NCBI RefSeq assembly: GCF_024199945.1
Contig: NZ_JANADP010000001.1
Location: 5,642,001 to 5,706,000 of the forward strand
Length of the DNA stretch: 64,000 nt
Reading direction: 5' to 3'
Origin: Bradyrhizobium sp. CCGUVB4N
GTDB lineage: Bacteria > Pseudomonadota > Alphaproteobacteria > Rhizobiales > Xanthobacteraceae
The notes below the pieces were generated by a model. It had not been told where the DNA came from, ran no database searches, and saw only the letters and a list, made by a program, of their open reading frames with translations. Shown here piece after piece: positions 17,373 to 26,601 of the stretch. Position numbers and translations under genes: made by a program. Each line of letters starts with the position of its first letter. The first letter of the stretch is position 1.

Positions 17373-18404
17373 ATGCGCGCTGTCGTCATTCACGCTCCGA
17401 AAGACCTGCGGATCGACAACTATCCCGATCCGGCGCCCGCCCCGGGTGAAGTCCGCGTCAAGATCGCCAACGGCGGCATCTGCGGCTCCGATCTGCACTA
17501 TTACCACCACGGCGGTTTCGGCGTCGTCCGCATCCAGCAGCCGATGGCGCTGGGGCACGAGATCGCCGGCGTGGTCGCGGCCGTCGGCGATGGCGTCACC
17601 AGCGTGAAGGTCGGGACGCGCGTTGCGGTCAACCCGAGCAAGCCGTGCGGCCAATGCCTGCATTGCCAGGAGGGCATGCGCAACCAGTGCCTCGACATGC
17701 GCTTCCTCGGCAGCGCGATGCGCTTTCCCCACGTGCAGGGCGGGTTTCGCGAGTTCATCTCGGTCGACGCGACGCAGGCCGTGCCGATCTCCGACAAGCT
17801 GTCGCTCGCCGAAGCCGCGGTCGCCGAGCCGCTCGCGGTGTGTCTCCACGCCGGCAAGCAGGCTGGCCCCCTCCTCGGCAAGCGCGTGCTGATCACCGGC
17901 TGCGGCCCGATCGGTGCGCTGATGATCCTGGTGTCGCGCTTCGGCGGTGCGTCCGAGATCGTCGTGACCGATGTTGCCGACGCGCCGCTCGCGGTCGCCA
18001 AAAAACTCGGCGCAACGCATGCGATCAATGTCGCGACCAATGCGTCCGCACTCGATCCCTGGCGCACCGGCAAGGGCGTATTCGACACGCTGTTCGAGGC
18101 TTCCGGCAATCAGGCCGCCCTGCGCACCGCGCTCGACGTGCTCCGTCCCGGCGCGACGCTGGTACAGCTCGGCCTCGGCGGCGAGATGACGCTGCCGATC
18201 AACTCCATCGTCGCCAAGGAATTGCAGCTCCGCGGCACCTTCCGCTTCGATCCCGAGTTCGAGCTCGCAGTGCGGCTGATGGGCGAAGGCCTGATCGACG
18301 TAAAGCCGCTGATCACGGCGACCATGCCGTTCGAGAACGCAGTCGCCGCGTTCGAGCTCGCCAGCGACCGCTCGCAATCGATGAAGGTGCAGCTGACGTT
18401 CTAA
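17373..18404 (+). CDS. idnD: L-idonate 5-dehydrogenase (zinc MDR)
   Basis: 343-residue zinc alcohol-dehydrogenase-type protein. Catalytic zinc region NGGICGSDLHYYHHGGFG and GHEIAG; structural zinc Cys cluster CGQCLHCQEGMRNQC; Rossmann motif GCGPIGAL. The extended YYHHGGFG region resembles L-idonate 5-dehydrogenases, which oxidize L-idonate to 5-keto-D-gluconate. Its partner, the gluconate 5-dehydrogenase-like SDR, is encoded immediately upstream. A sorbitol or threonine dehydrogenase is less likely given the context. Confidence 0.88.
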   Translation: MRAVVIHAPKDLRIDNYPDPAPAPGEVRVKIANGGICGSDLHYYHHGGFGVVRIQQPMALGHEIAGVVAAVGDGVTSVKVGTRVAVNPSKPCGQCLHCQEGMRNQCLDMRFLGSAMRFPHVQGGFREFISVDATQAVPISDKLSLAEAAVAEPLAVCLHAGKQAGPLLGKRVLITGCGPIGALMILVSRFGGASEIVVTDVADAPLAVAKKLGATHAINVATNASALDPWRTGKGVFDTLFEASGNQAALRTALDVLRPGATLVQLGLGGEMTLPINSIVAKELQLRGTFRFDPEFELAVRLMGEGLIDVKPLITATMPFENAVAAFELASDRSQSMKVQLTF

Positions 18405-18412
18405 GCCCGGCC

Positions 18413-18853
18413 TCAGGGCTGCGCCAGTGCGGCCATGACCTCGCGGGAGACGAAGATTTCGGCACGCTCCCACGATTCGTCGTTGTCGCCGCGGAAGGTG
18501 TAGAGCTTGTCCATCACGACCTTCCTGGCGCCAACGTCGATCACCGCGACCTTGGCCCATTGCACCAGCGTGCTCGTCTTCTGGATGCCGCCGATGACCT
18601 TGAACGCCGCCCCCTCCTGCACGGACGGCGCAAGCCGGTAGCGCGGGTCGGCGGCGATGTCCCGCCGGAGCGCGACCATGAACGCCTGCAGCCGCCGCTC
18701 GTGGGCGGCACTCTGGTCGTTCGGCTCGGCCGATGTGTCGGTGTAGCTGAAATCGTCGAGCGCAATGGCGGTGGCCTCGGCGGCCAGGGCCCGGCCATCC
18801 GGCCCGGCCGCGAGAACAACAAGGAAAGACAGCAACGACAGGGCACGGCGCAT
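18413..18853 (-). CDS. Small secreted protein, DUF3280/DUF2380-like
   Basis: 146 residues with a signal peptide (MRRALSLLSFLVVLAAG, cut near ALAAEA). The mature part has ALDDFSYTDTS, RLQAFMVALRRDI and DKLYTFRGDNDESWERA, a fold seen in secreted proteins that I recall beside quinoprotein dehydrogenases or their regulators. Function unknown. It converges on the idonate dehydrogenase gene (8 bp apart) and diverges from the kinase/regulator pair. The exact DUF number is uncertain. Confidence 0.75.
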   Translation of the reverse strand: MRRALSLLSFLVVLAAGPDGRALAAEATAIALDDFSYTDTSAEPNDQSAAHERRLQAFMVALRRDIAADPRYRLAPSVQEGAAFKVIGGIQKTSTLVQWAKVAVIDVGARKVVMDKLYTFRGDNDESWERAEIFVSREVMAALAQP

Positions 18854-19040
18854 CGCGAACCTCGCATGATGGAAAGGCCGCAAGCTAGGCGGACGTTTCC
18901 CGCGCCGCAGCCGGGGCGATCCCGACCAGTTCCGGGAAAATTTCACGACGTTGCACCGCGGTAAGGGTGTCGCTTTGCGTCGGTCCCGTTCTGCCCTTTA
19001 ATGCAGAGGCGACAATTCCGTTCGCGCCAGGTGCCCGCCG

Positions 19041-20426
19041 ATGTGGAACCGCCCGAGATTCGATCTCAAGGTCCGCCTGACCTTGCGCGTGGCCGCCATA
19101 TCGGCGGCCTGCTTTGCCGCGATCTCCGCCTATTTCCTGATCACGGCCGACCGCGCGGCCCATGCGCGCATCGACGGTATCGCCGCCATCGTGGCGAAGA
19201 CGCTGGAGCTGCAACAGGGCAAAGTGCTGTGGGCTGCGAGCCCCCGCTCCGACTTTCCCAACCTCGACCCCGTTTCGGCCTATGTGATGACGCCCGGCCT
19301 GTGCCTGGCTTTCCGCGGCACAAGCGGCGAGATGCTGCAGCGCTTCTGCAGCGGCGCGCCGATTCCGGAGGATCCGCCGCCGCAGATTTTTACGGCGTTC
19401 TATCATGGCCTGTTCGACCCCGGTCGCGAAGCGGCCCGGCCCGTGATCCTGCGCGGCACCAAGCTTGGTGAAGCGGTGGTCTCGGTCGATCCGGCCGTGC
19501 AGACGGCCGAGGCCTGGCATGAGGCCGGCCGCCTGATGCTCGCGCTCGCGATCGCTTTGCCGCTTTTGTGTGTCCTGGTCTATGCCGCACTGGCCCGCGC
19601 GCTGCGCCCCACCCGCATGATCCGCGCCGGCCTCGAGCGGGTTGCCGCGGGCGACCTCACCGCGCGACTGCCGCCGTTCGATCTTGCCGAGCTGTCCGCG
19701 GTGCGCGACGTCTTCAACCATCTCGCCGAGAGCCTCGATACCGCCCTTGCCGAGCGCGCCGAGCTGACGCGAAAACTGATCGCGCTCCAGGACGAGGAGC
19801 GCCGCCATCTCGCGCGCGAGCTGCACGACGAGTTCGGCCAGTCGCTGGCCGCCATCCGGGCGCTCGCCTCCTCCGCCCGCCAGACGGCGGCGCAGGACTG
19901 CCCCTCCTTGCTTGGCGAGTGCGACGGCATCGCGCGAACCGCAACCGGCATGATGGAGACATTGCGCGGCGCGCTGTTCCGGCTGCGTCCGCCGGATGTC
20001 GAGGAGCTAGGGCTTGTGGCCAGTCTTGAAGGCCTTGTTGCGGGCTGGAATGGACGCAGCCGCGGCGAGACCCGTTTTTCGATCCGGTTCGACGGCACGT
20101 TCGAAACCCTGCCCGCCACGATCAGCGCCAATCTCTATCGCATCGTGCAGGAAGCGCTCACCAATGCCGCCAAGCACGCCGGCGCCACCAAGGTCAGCAT
20201 GGAATTGGCGATGCATGCCGGCGAGATCGCGCTCGCCATCGACGATGACGGGCGCTCGACCGATCCTGCGGCAAAATCCGGCATGGGCCTGCTCGGCATG
20301 CGCGAGCGCGTGGCGGCGCTACGCGGCCGTCTGAGTTTTGAACCCGGCCCCGCCGGTGGCTCCGCGCTGCGCGTCGTCATTCCGCTCGCAGCCGCCGCTC
20401 CGCAAGCGCTGGAGCACGCGGCATGA
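19041..20426 (+). CDS. NarL-type sensor histidine kinase (HisKA_3)
   Basis: 461 residues. Membrane segments near 15-35 and 163-186 flank a periplasmic sensor of about 125 residues; a HAMP domain follows, then the dimerization/phospho-acceptor motif ARELHDEFGQSLAAIRA (His262) and a short HATPase domain with MGLLGMRERV. Overall resembles MoxY/MxaY-type kinases. Its TGA overlaps the ATG of the response regulator, so the pair is translationally coupled. The signal is unknown; a role in control of alcohol or quinoprotein dehydrogenases is a guess from resemblance. Confidence 0.92.
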   Translation: MWNRPRFDLKVRLTLRVAAISAACFAAISAYFLITADRAAHARIDGIAAIVAKTLELQQGKVLWAASPRSDFPNLDPVSAYVMTPGLCLAFRGTSGEMLQRFCSGAPIPEDPPPQIFTAFYHGLFDPGREAARPVILRGTKLGEAVVSVDPAVQTAEAWHEAGRLMLALAIALPLLCVLVYAALARALRPTRMIRAGLERVAAGDLTARLPPFDLAELSAVRDVFNHLAESLDTALAERAELTRKLIALQDEERRHLARELHDEFGQSLAAIRALASSARQTAAQDCPSLLGECDGIARTATGMMETLRGALFRLRPPDVEELGLVASLEGLVAGWNGRSRGETRFSIRFDGTFETLPATISANLYRIVQEALTNAAKHAGATKVSMELAMHAGEIALAIDDDGRSTDPAAKSGMGLLGMRERVAALRGRLSFEPGPAGGSALRVVIPLAAAAPQALEHAA

Positions 20427-21076
20427 CCGCAACCATTTTGCTGGTCGACGACCATTCCGTCGTCCGCGAAGGCTATCGCTCCGTGCTCGAGAAGCAGCCG
20501 GGCCTGCGCGTCATCGCCGAAGCCGGCGACGGCGCTGAGGCCTATCGCCTGTTCAAATCCGAGACGCCCGATCTCGTCATCATGGATCTCAGCATGCCCG
20601 GCATCGGCGGCGTCGAGGCCGTCAGGCGGATCAGGCAATGGGACAAGGGAGCAAAGATCCTGGTCTTCACCATGCACGAGAATGCCGGTTTCGCCGTGCA
20701 GGCGATCCGCGCCGGCGCGAGGGGCTACGTCACCAAGACCAGCCCGCCGGAGACGCTGGTGCGCGCGGTGATGGACGTGCTCGCCGGCAAGATCGCGATC
20801 AGTCCCGATATCGACCACGAGCTCGCCCTGAGCCGGATCAGCGGCGAGAGCTCGGCCGCCGACGTGCTGACGCCGCGCGAGTTCGAGGTGCTGCGGCTGC
20901 TGCTCGCCGAGAACACGACGGAGGAGATCGCCGAGACTCTCCACGTCAGCCCGAAGACCGTGGCCAACCTGCATTCGCTGATCAAGGACAAGCTCGGCGT
21001 CGGCTCCGACATCGAGCTGGTCCGGCTGGCGCTGCGCCAGGGCATCCTGACTGAGCCGAATCTCGGCGACGCCTGA
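20423..21076 (+). CDS. NarL/LuxR-family response regulator
   Basis: 217 residues: receiver domain (ILLVDDHSVVREGY, phospho-Asp55 in IMDLSMPG, conserved Lys in YVTKTSPP) and a LuxR-type HTH (LTPREFEVLRLLLAENTTEE, VSPKTVANLHSLIKDKLG). It overlaps the kinase gene by 4 bases (ATGA) and is its obvious partner. Targets are unknown; none of the adjacent genes shows a clear shared site. Confidence 0.93.
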   Translation: MTATILLVDDHSVVREGYRSVLEKQPGLRVIAEAGDGAEAYRLFKSETPDLVIMDLSMPGIGGVEAVRRIRQWDKGAKILVFTMHENAGFAVQAIRAGARGYVTKTSPPETLVRAVMDVLAGKIAISPDIDHELALSRISGESSAADVLTPREFEVLRLLLAENTTEEIAETLHVSPKTVANLHSLIKDKLGVGSDIELVRLALRQGILTEPNLGDA

Positions 21077-21088
21077 AGCCGACGCCGA

Positions 21089-22072
21089 TCATTCGCGCGC
21101 GACCACCTGGTCCAGCCACGCGCAATTCAGCGGCGGCACGCGCGGATCGGCGACCCGCACGCCGCGCGCGGCCGCATCCATCCGCATGTCGCGCAGGCGC
21201 TTGCGCTGCTCTTCGGGCATGTTGAGCCGTTCGTGCCCCCACAGCGACGGACCGTCAAAGGTCTCGTGCGGCTGCCAGGTCTGGGGATCGATGATGCGCC
21301 CGCCCCAGCCATATTCGATGAAGAAGCCGGACGGCGTGTTCACATAGAACGACGTCATGTGGTCGTTGGTGTGCCGGCCCAGCGTATAGACGACGCGGCC
21401 GTCTTCGAGCTGCGCGAGATCGTAACCCTGCCCGACATCGTCGAGACTGCCGAGCTCCACCATGAAATGATGCAGCGCCTTGCGTCCCGAGCCGACCATC
21501 GCAAAGGAATGATGCCGGCCGTTGACGTGGAAGAAATAGAGTCCGTAGGGCTTCAGCCCGAAATCGGAGACGTGAAAGCCGAGCACATCGCGATAGAACG
21601 GCACCAGCGGCTCGACATCCTCGACATACAGCACGACGTGCCCCATGCCGAGCGCGCCGGTGCGAAAGCCCGAGATCGGGCGGCCCGGTTTGAAAGGCTC
21701 GCTGGCAAGCTCGGGGTTGCAGAACGCCTCCAGCCGATTGCCGGCAGGATCGGCAAACGTGATAAGTTCGGCCACGTGCCGTTCATCGGCGAGCGCGCGC
21801 GATCCGCGCGTCACCTTGACGCCGTGGCTTTCCAGTCGTCCGGCCAGCTGGTCCAGTTCAGCAGTGGAGAGAACTTCCCATCCCATCACCGCAAGGCCGG
21901 CATCGCTGCTGCCATCGACGATCAGGCGCTGCTTGCGATCGTCCATGCGAAAGGCGCGCATCTTGCCGCCGCGATCGACCTGCTGCATGCCGAGCAGTCC
22001 GGTCGCCATCTGGCCCCACTGGTCGAGCTGTGATGAATTGATCCCGATATAGCCGAGCGCGGTGATTTCCAT
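21089..22072 (-). CDS. Type I extradiol (catechol meta-cleavage) dioxygenase
   Basis: 327 residues with two tandem VOC modules, as in BphC/HsaC-type 2,3-dihydroxybiphenyl dioxygenases. The C-terminal module carries the Fe(II) ligands His145 (GMGHVVLYV), His202 (LHHFMVEL) and Glu253 (FFIEYGWGG), so it should be active and open catechols next to the hydroxyl pair. It diverges from an IclR regulator of the type that controls aromatic degradation. The flavin hydroxylase encoded 5 kb away could supply the catechol. Exact substrate unknown. Confidence 0.9.
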   Translation of the reverse strand: MEITALGYIGINSSQLDQWGQMATGLLGMQQVDRGGKMRAFRMDDRKQRLIVDGSSDAGLAVMGWEVLSTAELDQLAGRLESHGVKVTRGSRALADERHVAELITFADPAGNRLEAFCNPELASEPFKPGRPISGFRTGALGMGHVVLYVEDVEPLVPFYRDVLGFHVSDFGLKPYGLYFFHVNGRHHSFAMVGSGRKALHHFMVELGSLDDVGQGYDLAQLEDGRVVYTLGRHTNDHMTSFYVNTPSGFFIEYGWGGRIIDPQTWQPHETFDGPSLWGHERLNMPEEQRKRLRDMRMDAAARGVRVADPRVPPLNCAWLDQVVARE

Positions 22073-22219
22073 CGACGTTCTCCCAAGGGCCTCGCATCCG
22101 CTGCACTGCGGCGAACTTGATACCGGCCGCGCTCGATCCTACGGTGTCGTCCCGCAATCGCTTCGCGTTCGCAGAGACGATAGTCGACGGGCCACACGCC
22201 ACAAGGGAGGAAATACGAA

Positions 22220-23011
22220 GTGTCCAAGGAGCGGACGCGGAACGGCCAGCCGCGGCAGTCGGAGGGCGTCCGCGCCTTCAAGCGTGGGCTGGACGTGCTG
22301 CAGGAGGTCAACCGCTCCGGCGGCATCCGCGCCGGCGATGTCGCCCGCGCGCTCGACCTGCCCCGCCCGACCGTCTACCGCCTGCTCGAGACGCTGGAGG
22401 AACTCGGTTATGTCGCCCGCAGCGCCAGCGACGACCGCTTTCGCGTCACCCGCCTCGCCCTGAGCCTCGGCGATGGCTACGACCCCGGCGTGGTGATCTG
22501 CCAGGCGGCCGCGCCTTATCTCGCCGAACTCAGCAAGACCCTGGTCTGGCCGGTCGATCTCTCCACCTACGAGAATGCCGCGATGGTGGTGCAGGAAACC
22601 ACCCATTCCCGCAGCCCGCTCTCGATCGACCGCGGCATGATCGGCAAGCGCCTGCCGATGCTGCGCACGTCGGCGGGCCGCGCCTATCTCGCCGCCTGCC
22701 CCGCACGCGAGCGCGACCTCATCGTCGGCCATCTCCGCCGGATCGACGAGGCCGACGATCGCCCCTTCCTCGACCAGGGTCGACTGGACCAGATGATCGC
22801 CGAGACGGCCACGCGGGGTTACGCCATCCGCAGCGAAGGCGAGTACAATCCGAAGACGGCCTCGATCGCCGTGCCGATCGTCCGCGACGGTGCCGTCTAC
22901 GGCTGCATCTCCATCATCTGGATCCGCTCAGCGCTGGCGATCGAAGACGCCATGGCTCAGTTCGTCGGCCCATTGCGCGATACGGCCGAAGCGATCCCGG
23001 TCAGCCCCTAG
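22220..23011 (+). CDS. IclR-family regulator, aromatic-degradation type
   Basis: 263 residues: winged HTH (VFKRGLDVLQEV-like start, IRAGDVARALDLPRPTVYRL) and an IclR effector domain (GYAIRSEGEYNPKTASIAVP). Similar to MhpR-type activators of hydroxyphenylpropionate pathways. The start is GTG with GGGAGG 9 bases upstream. It diverges from the extradiol dioxygenase gene by 147 bp and probably controls it. Its last four bases overlap the P450 stop on the other strand. Confidence 0.88.
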   Translation: MSKERTRNGQPRQSEGVRAFKRGLDVLQEVNRSGGIRAGDVARALDLPRPTVYRLLETLEELGYVARSASDDRFRVTRLALSLGDGYDPGVVICQAAAPYLAELSKTLVWPVDLSTYENAAMVVQETTHSRSPLSIDRGMIGKRLPMLRTSAGRAYLAACPARERDLIVGHLRRIDEADDRPFLDQGRLDQMIAETATRGYAIRSEGEYNPKTASIAVPIVRDGAVYGCISIIWIRSALAIEDAMAQFVGPLRDTAEAIPVSP

Positions 23012-24186
23012 CTCACTCTGACGGGCAACGATGCAAGGCCTCGCAGAACGTTGTTGAGCGCCAGCACGGGCTCGCCGATCTCGAAGCGAACCACCTTCTC
23101 GACCAACACTTCCAACAGTGCGGTCATCTCCAGCCGGGCCAAATGCAGGCCGGCGCACATATGCGTCCCGTTGCCGAAGCCGAGGTGGTCGCTGGCGCGC
23201 CGGCGCACGTCGAAACGTTCAGCGTCTTGCCATTTCCGCTCGTCGCGATTGGCCGAGGCATAGAGCAGCAGCACCCGGCTTCCGCCCGGAATTCGCACGT
23301 CGCCGATCGTCGCGTCCGTGGCAAGATGGCGGGTGAAGCCGCGAATGGGCGATTCCAGCCGAAGCGACTCGTTGATGGCGTTGGGGATCAGCGTGGGCTC
23401 GCCTCGAACCAGATCCCATTGCGCGGGATATTTGCCGAACAGCATGATCAGGTTCGCGGTCGCAAAGATCGTGGTGTCGAGGCTTGGACCGAGATAATCG
23501 CGCATCAATACCGGACAACGATCCGGCTCGACCTCACCGCGTTCTCCGGCCTGGAAAATACGATCTCCCCAACTGCCCGGCCGCAAATGCGCGCGAATGC
23601 TCGTGCCGCCGAGATAGCCGCGCATTTCCTGGACGTCGGTCATGGCGGCACATCCACGTGCGTTCATCGTCCCGAGCACGTTGAACGTGGCCGACGCCCA
23701 ACGCAACATGCTGCCGCGGCCGTAGTCTTCCAGCCCCACCAGCTTGGACACGATTGTGAGCGGCAGGTGCTGCGCAAGATCCGTCACTGCATCGAATTGT
23801 CCGCGCATCACGAGGTCGTCAACCAGCCGCCGCGCCTCAGCGCGAATCTGCGGACCGATCTCTTCGAGAGCGCGCGGCAGCAGTGGCGCGGCAATGATCG
23901 CACGCAACCGGTCATGCAAAGGTTCGTCGCTCGCGAGTGTTGTGCCACGCGACATCTCGTTGACGTGATCGTTCGCTGCAACCCCTTGCGCCGATGAAAA
24001 CACACCGGGGTTGCGCAAAGCGGCGCGGACGTCCTCGAAGCGTCCCAACACATAGAGCCCGTTGTGCGGCAGCCACACCGCGGCGCCCAGATCGCGAAGC
24101 GCCCGGTAGTGCGGATAGGGATCGCGCAGGACATCGTCGCCGTAGAGATCGACGTCGTAGACCGGGCACTCCGCTATCGCCGGCAT
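23008..24186 (-). CDS. Cytochrome P450 (bacterial class I, CYP199-like)
   Basis: 392 residues, soluble. The heme loop FGNGTHMCAGLHLA holds the Cys ligand (about 344); the I-helix has LGPSLDTTI with the acid-Thr pair; the ExxR is in NESLRLES. The N-terminal layout recalls CYP199-type enzymes that oxidize para-substituted benzoates, but this is a weak similarity by eye. No ferredoxin or reductase gene is adjacent, so electrons must come from elsewhere. The start at 24186 is chosen over an upstream reading because of alignment; the gene follows an ABC binding-protein gene by 22 bp, so the two are probably co-expressed. Confidence 0.9.
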   Translation of the reverse strand: MPAIAECPVYDVDLYGDDVLRDPYPHYRALRDLGAAVWLPHNGLYVLGRFEDVRAALRNPGVFSSAQGVAANDHVNEMSRGTTLASDEPLHDRLRAIIAAPLLPRALEEIGPQIRAEARRLVDDLVMRGQFDAVTDLAQHLPLTIVSKLVGLEDYGRGSMLRWASATFNVLGTMNARGCAAMTDVQEMRGYLGGTSIRAHLRPGSWGDRIFQAGERGEVEPDRCPVLMRDYLGPSLDTTIFATANLIMLFGKYPAQWDLVRGEPTLIPNAINESLRLESPIRGFTRHLATDATIGDVRIPGGSRVLLLYASANRDERKWQDAERFDVRRRASDHLGFGNGTHMCAGLHLARLEMTALLEVLVEKVVRFEIGEPVLALNNVLRGLASLPVRVS

Positions 24187-24208
24187 AATCCCTGCTCCGT
24201 TCTGCTGC

Positions 24209-25357
24209 TCAGCGCACGGCAACCCATTCACCCTTGTCAAGCTTGCCGAGCGTCAGCGCGCTCTGGTCCAGCCCTGTGTGGTCGTTCGGCCCGTAATTGT
24301 AGACACCGCGCGACCCGGCGATACCCTTGAGCCCCTCGATCGCGCTGCGCAGACCCTCGCGAAATTCCGCGGTTCCGGGCTCTCCCGCCTTCAATGCCGC
24401 AGGTACCGCACGCTCGATCAAGATCACTGCGTCGTAGGCCGAGCCTGCAAAGATGTTGCGGCTCCCGGGTCCGAACTTGGCCTCGTAGCGCTGGATGAAC
24501 TCAAGCGCTGCCTTCTTCGCGGGATAGTCGTCCGGGAAGGACGCGGCGCCGACCGCCGGGCTCAGCGGCACGAAAATGCCCTCGCCCTGCGCGCCGGTCA
24601 GCTTGCGGAAATCGCCGAATGTGGCGCCGAGCGTGCCGTAGATCTGGCCCTCATAGCCCTTCTCCCGCAATTGCAACAACGGAAGGGCCGCCGGTGCGCC
24701 CGAGGCAGCAATCAGAACCGCATCCGGCCCAGCCGCCATGATCTTCAGGATCTGCCCAACCACCGTGGTGTCCGTCCGTGCATATTTCTCATCGCCGACG
24801 AGCTCGATCCCGGCGGCCTTGCACATATCGGCGCTGACCTTGCTCCAGGCGTCGCCATAAGAGTCGCCAAAGCCGATCAGCGCGAGCTTCTTCACGCCGG
24901 TCTTCTTCATATTCGCAAACAGCGGCGTCGCCTCGTGATCGTCATTGGTCGTGGTCTTGAAGATCCAGCGCCGCCTGGCATCGACCGGGGCGACCAGCGC
25001 GTTGACAGGCGCGAGCGTGATCACCGGCAGTTTGTACTCGACCGCCGGATCGATCGCGGCAAATGAGCCTGGAGTCGAGGTCGGCCCGACCAGGATGTCG
25101 ATCTTGCTCTCCTGATATAGCTTACGCAGCGCAGCAACCGCCGCCGTGCTGTCGGAAGCCTCGTCGAGGAAGAGATAGTTGACCTTCTTGCCGGCAATCT
25201 CTGTCGGGCCGAAAATCGTGCCGTTCCGCTCGGCGTTGCCAATTGCGGCGGCAGGTCCCGTCGCCGACAGGATGATCCCGACATTGATATCGGCGGCAAG
25301 GCCTGGTGCCACAAACAATTGCATCGCAAGGCACACGCCCAGCACAGATCGCGGCAT
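24209..25357 (-). CDS. ABC transporter substrate-binding protein, LivK type (orphan)
   Basis: 382 residues with a signal peptide (MPRSVLGVCLAMQLFVAPGLA). The mature protein begins ADINVGIILSATGPAAAIG, the start of type I periplasmic binding proteins of the branched-chain amino acid/aromatic acid group. The start has GGAGGAGAG upstream. No permease or ATPase genes lie in the window, so it is an orphan that must use a distant transporter or act as a sensor. Neighbours suggest an aromatic acid ligand. It precedes the P450 gene by 22 bp. Confidence 0.9.
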   Translation of the reverse strand: MPRSVLGVCLAMQLFVAPGLAADINVGIILSATGPAAAIGNAERNGTIFGPTEIAGKKVNYLFLDEASDSTAAVAALRKLYQESKIDILVGPTSTPGSFAAIDPAVEYKLPVITLAPVNALVAPVDARRRWIFKTTTNDDHEATPLFANMKKTGVKKLALIGFGDSYGDAWSKVSADMCKAAGIELVGDEKYARTDTTVVGQILKIMAAGPDAVLIAASGAPAALPLLQLREKGYEGQIYGTLGATFGDFRKLTGAQGEGIFVPLSPAVGAASFPDDYPAKKAALEFIQRYEAKFGPGSRNIFAGSAYDAVILIERAVPAALKAGEPGTAEFREGLRSAIEGLKGIAGSRGVYNYGPNDHTGLDQSALTLGKLDKGEWVAVR

Positions 25358-25614
25358 GGCTCTCTCCTCCCGCCGGCCGCCTGGTGGGCAGCCTGCATTT
25401 TATTGCCTTTGACCCTTCCCTAGCCAAAATGAGCCCGCGGCGCGTAGCGCTATCGCCGAGTTGTCCGGCTGGCGGACAGCAGAGGCCGACAGTGAGATCT
25501 CGTGTCCCGATGATCCCCCATCCGCTGGGCGGAGGCTTCGGCCGGCGCCGTTGAAGCGGTGGCATCGTTGCGCGAAACGATGGCCGCCATCTCGATCGAG
25601 TCCCCGCGCGCCTT

Positions 25615-25878
25615 CTACGGGACCTTGGATCCGGCACGTCGCTGCGAATTCAAGGCCTGGGAGGACGCGTCAAAGACAACGCGGCATTGCGGGCTGAGCT
25701 GATCGCGCTGAGCCGCCATGCAACTCCTGATCTGGGCGCGGTCGGGAACGTAAGCGGCGCAAAGCCGAAGAGCATCTCCCATGCAGGCCTGCCGCTGGTC
25801 AGCCTCGCTCGGCCCGGACTGAGCAAGGGCCGGCGTGATCGTTGCCGTCAGCAAAGCAAGAACAAGACGAAATTGCAT
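25615..25878 (-). CDS. Small secreted Cys-containing protein
   Basis: 87 residues: signal peptide MQFRLVLALLTATITPALAQ, then CMGDALRLCAAYVPD, IRSCMAAQRDQLSPQC. Four cysteines spaced this way recur in small periplasmic proteins of Bradyrhizobium that I know only as hypotheticals. Start ATG 25878 is favoured; a GTG three codons upstream is possible. It lies between the TetR gene and the binding-protein gene on the same strand. Confidence 0.75.
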   Translation of the reverse strand: MQFRLVLALLTATITPALAQSGPSEADQRQACMGDALRLCAAYVPDRAQIRSCMAAQRDQLSPQCRVVFDASSQALNSQRRAGSKVP

Positions 25879-25930
25879 AGGACTCACTCTCAGGTTGGGA
25901 TTTCAGCGAGGCTGGCGATGCCATCCAGCA

Positions 25931-26590
25931 TCATCGTGGAAGGTGAAGAAACGTCGCGATGGTCGTCTCGATCAGCAGATCGCGAGAGGTTTCCGGATCG
26001 ATCTCCGGCGCGATGCGATTGAGCAGCATCGGAAACGCTGGCGGCTGGTTCAGCGCAGCATTGAGCAGAGCGAAAAACAACGCCGGGTGGCGGCTGCGGA
26101 TGATGCCTGCTTCAATGCCTGCGGAAAACAGCTCGCGAACCGTCGCGTAGGCGGGATGCAGAAGCCGATCCAGCACCAGTACGGCCCTCTCCGGCGCGTC
26201 CGTGGCATGCCGAAGGACGAAATCCCTGACATCCGGATGCGCAGCATAGAAAGCAGCGATCTCTGTGATCACGCCGCGAAGCCGTTCTCCCAGCGGGCGG
26301 GCAGAATCGCAGGCGATCTTCTGCACGCCGGCCATGGCGGGAAGCCCGATCGACACCACCCGATCCAGGCAAGCCTCCCAGAGCGCCGCCTTGTTGCCGA
26401 AGTGAACGCGAACCAGATTGGCGCTGACCTTGGCGGCAGCGGCTACGCTGCGCAGATCTGCGCCATCGAAACCATGGCAGGCAAACGCGTGGGTGGCCGC
26501 CGCCAGGAGCGCCTGGCGACCATCCGGCATATCCTTGCTCCGCCGCCCTCTCGGGCGCGCCGGCACAGCACTCTTCCTGGCCTTCGCCAT
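25931..26590 (-). CDS. TetR-family regulator
   Basis: About 219 residues: N-terminal HTH (GRQALLAAATHAFACHGF, ADLRSVAAAAKVSANLVRVHFGNK) and a C-terminal ligand domain. The start could be 26590, 26593 or GTG 26596. It diverges from the flavin hydroxylase operon and an almost perfect 22-bp palindrome lies just upstream, fitting autorepression plus control of the hydroxylase genes. Confidence 0.9.
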   Translation of the reverse strand: MAKARKSAVPARPRGRRSKDMPDGRQALLAAATHAFACHGFDGADLRSVAAAAKVSANLVRVHFGNKAALWEACLDRVVSIGLPAMAGVQKIACDSARPLGERLRGVITEIAAFYAAHPDVRDFVLRHATDAPERAVLVLDRLLHPAYATVRELFSAGIEAGIIRSRHPALFFALLNAALNQPPAFPMLLNRIAPEIDPETSRDLLIETTIATFLHLPR

Positions 26591-26601
26591 CATCACCTGC
26601 G

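Noticed and set aside
25400..25614. Short frames between the Cys protein and binding-protein genes
   Set aside because: Arg/Pro-rich in all frames, no start with a ribosome site.
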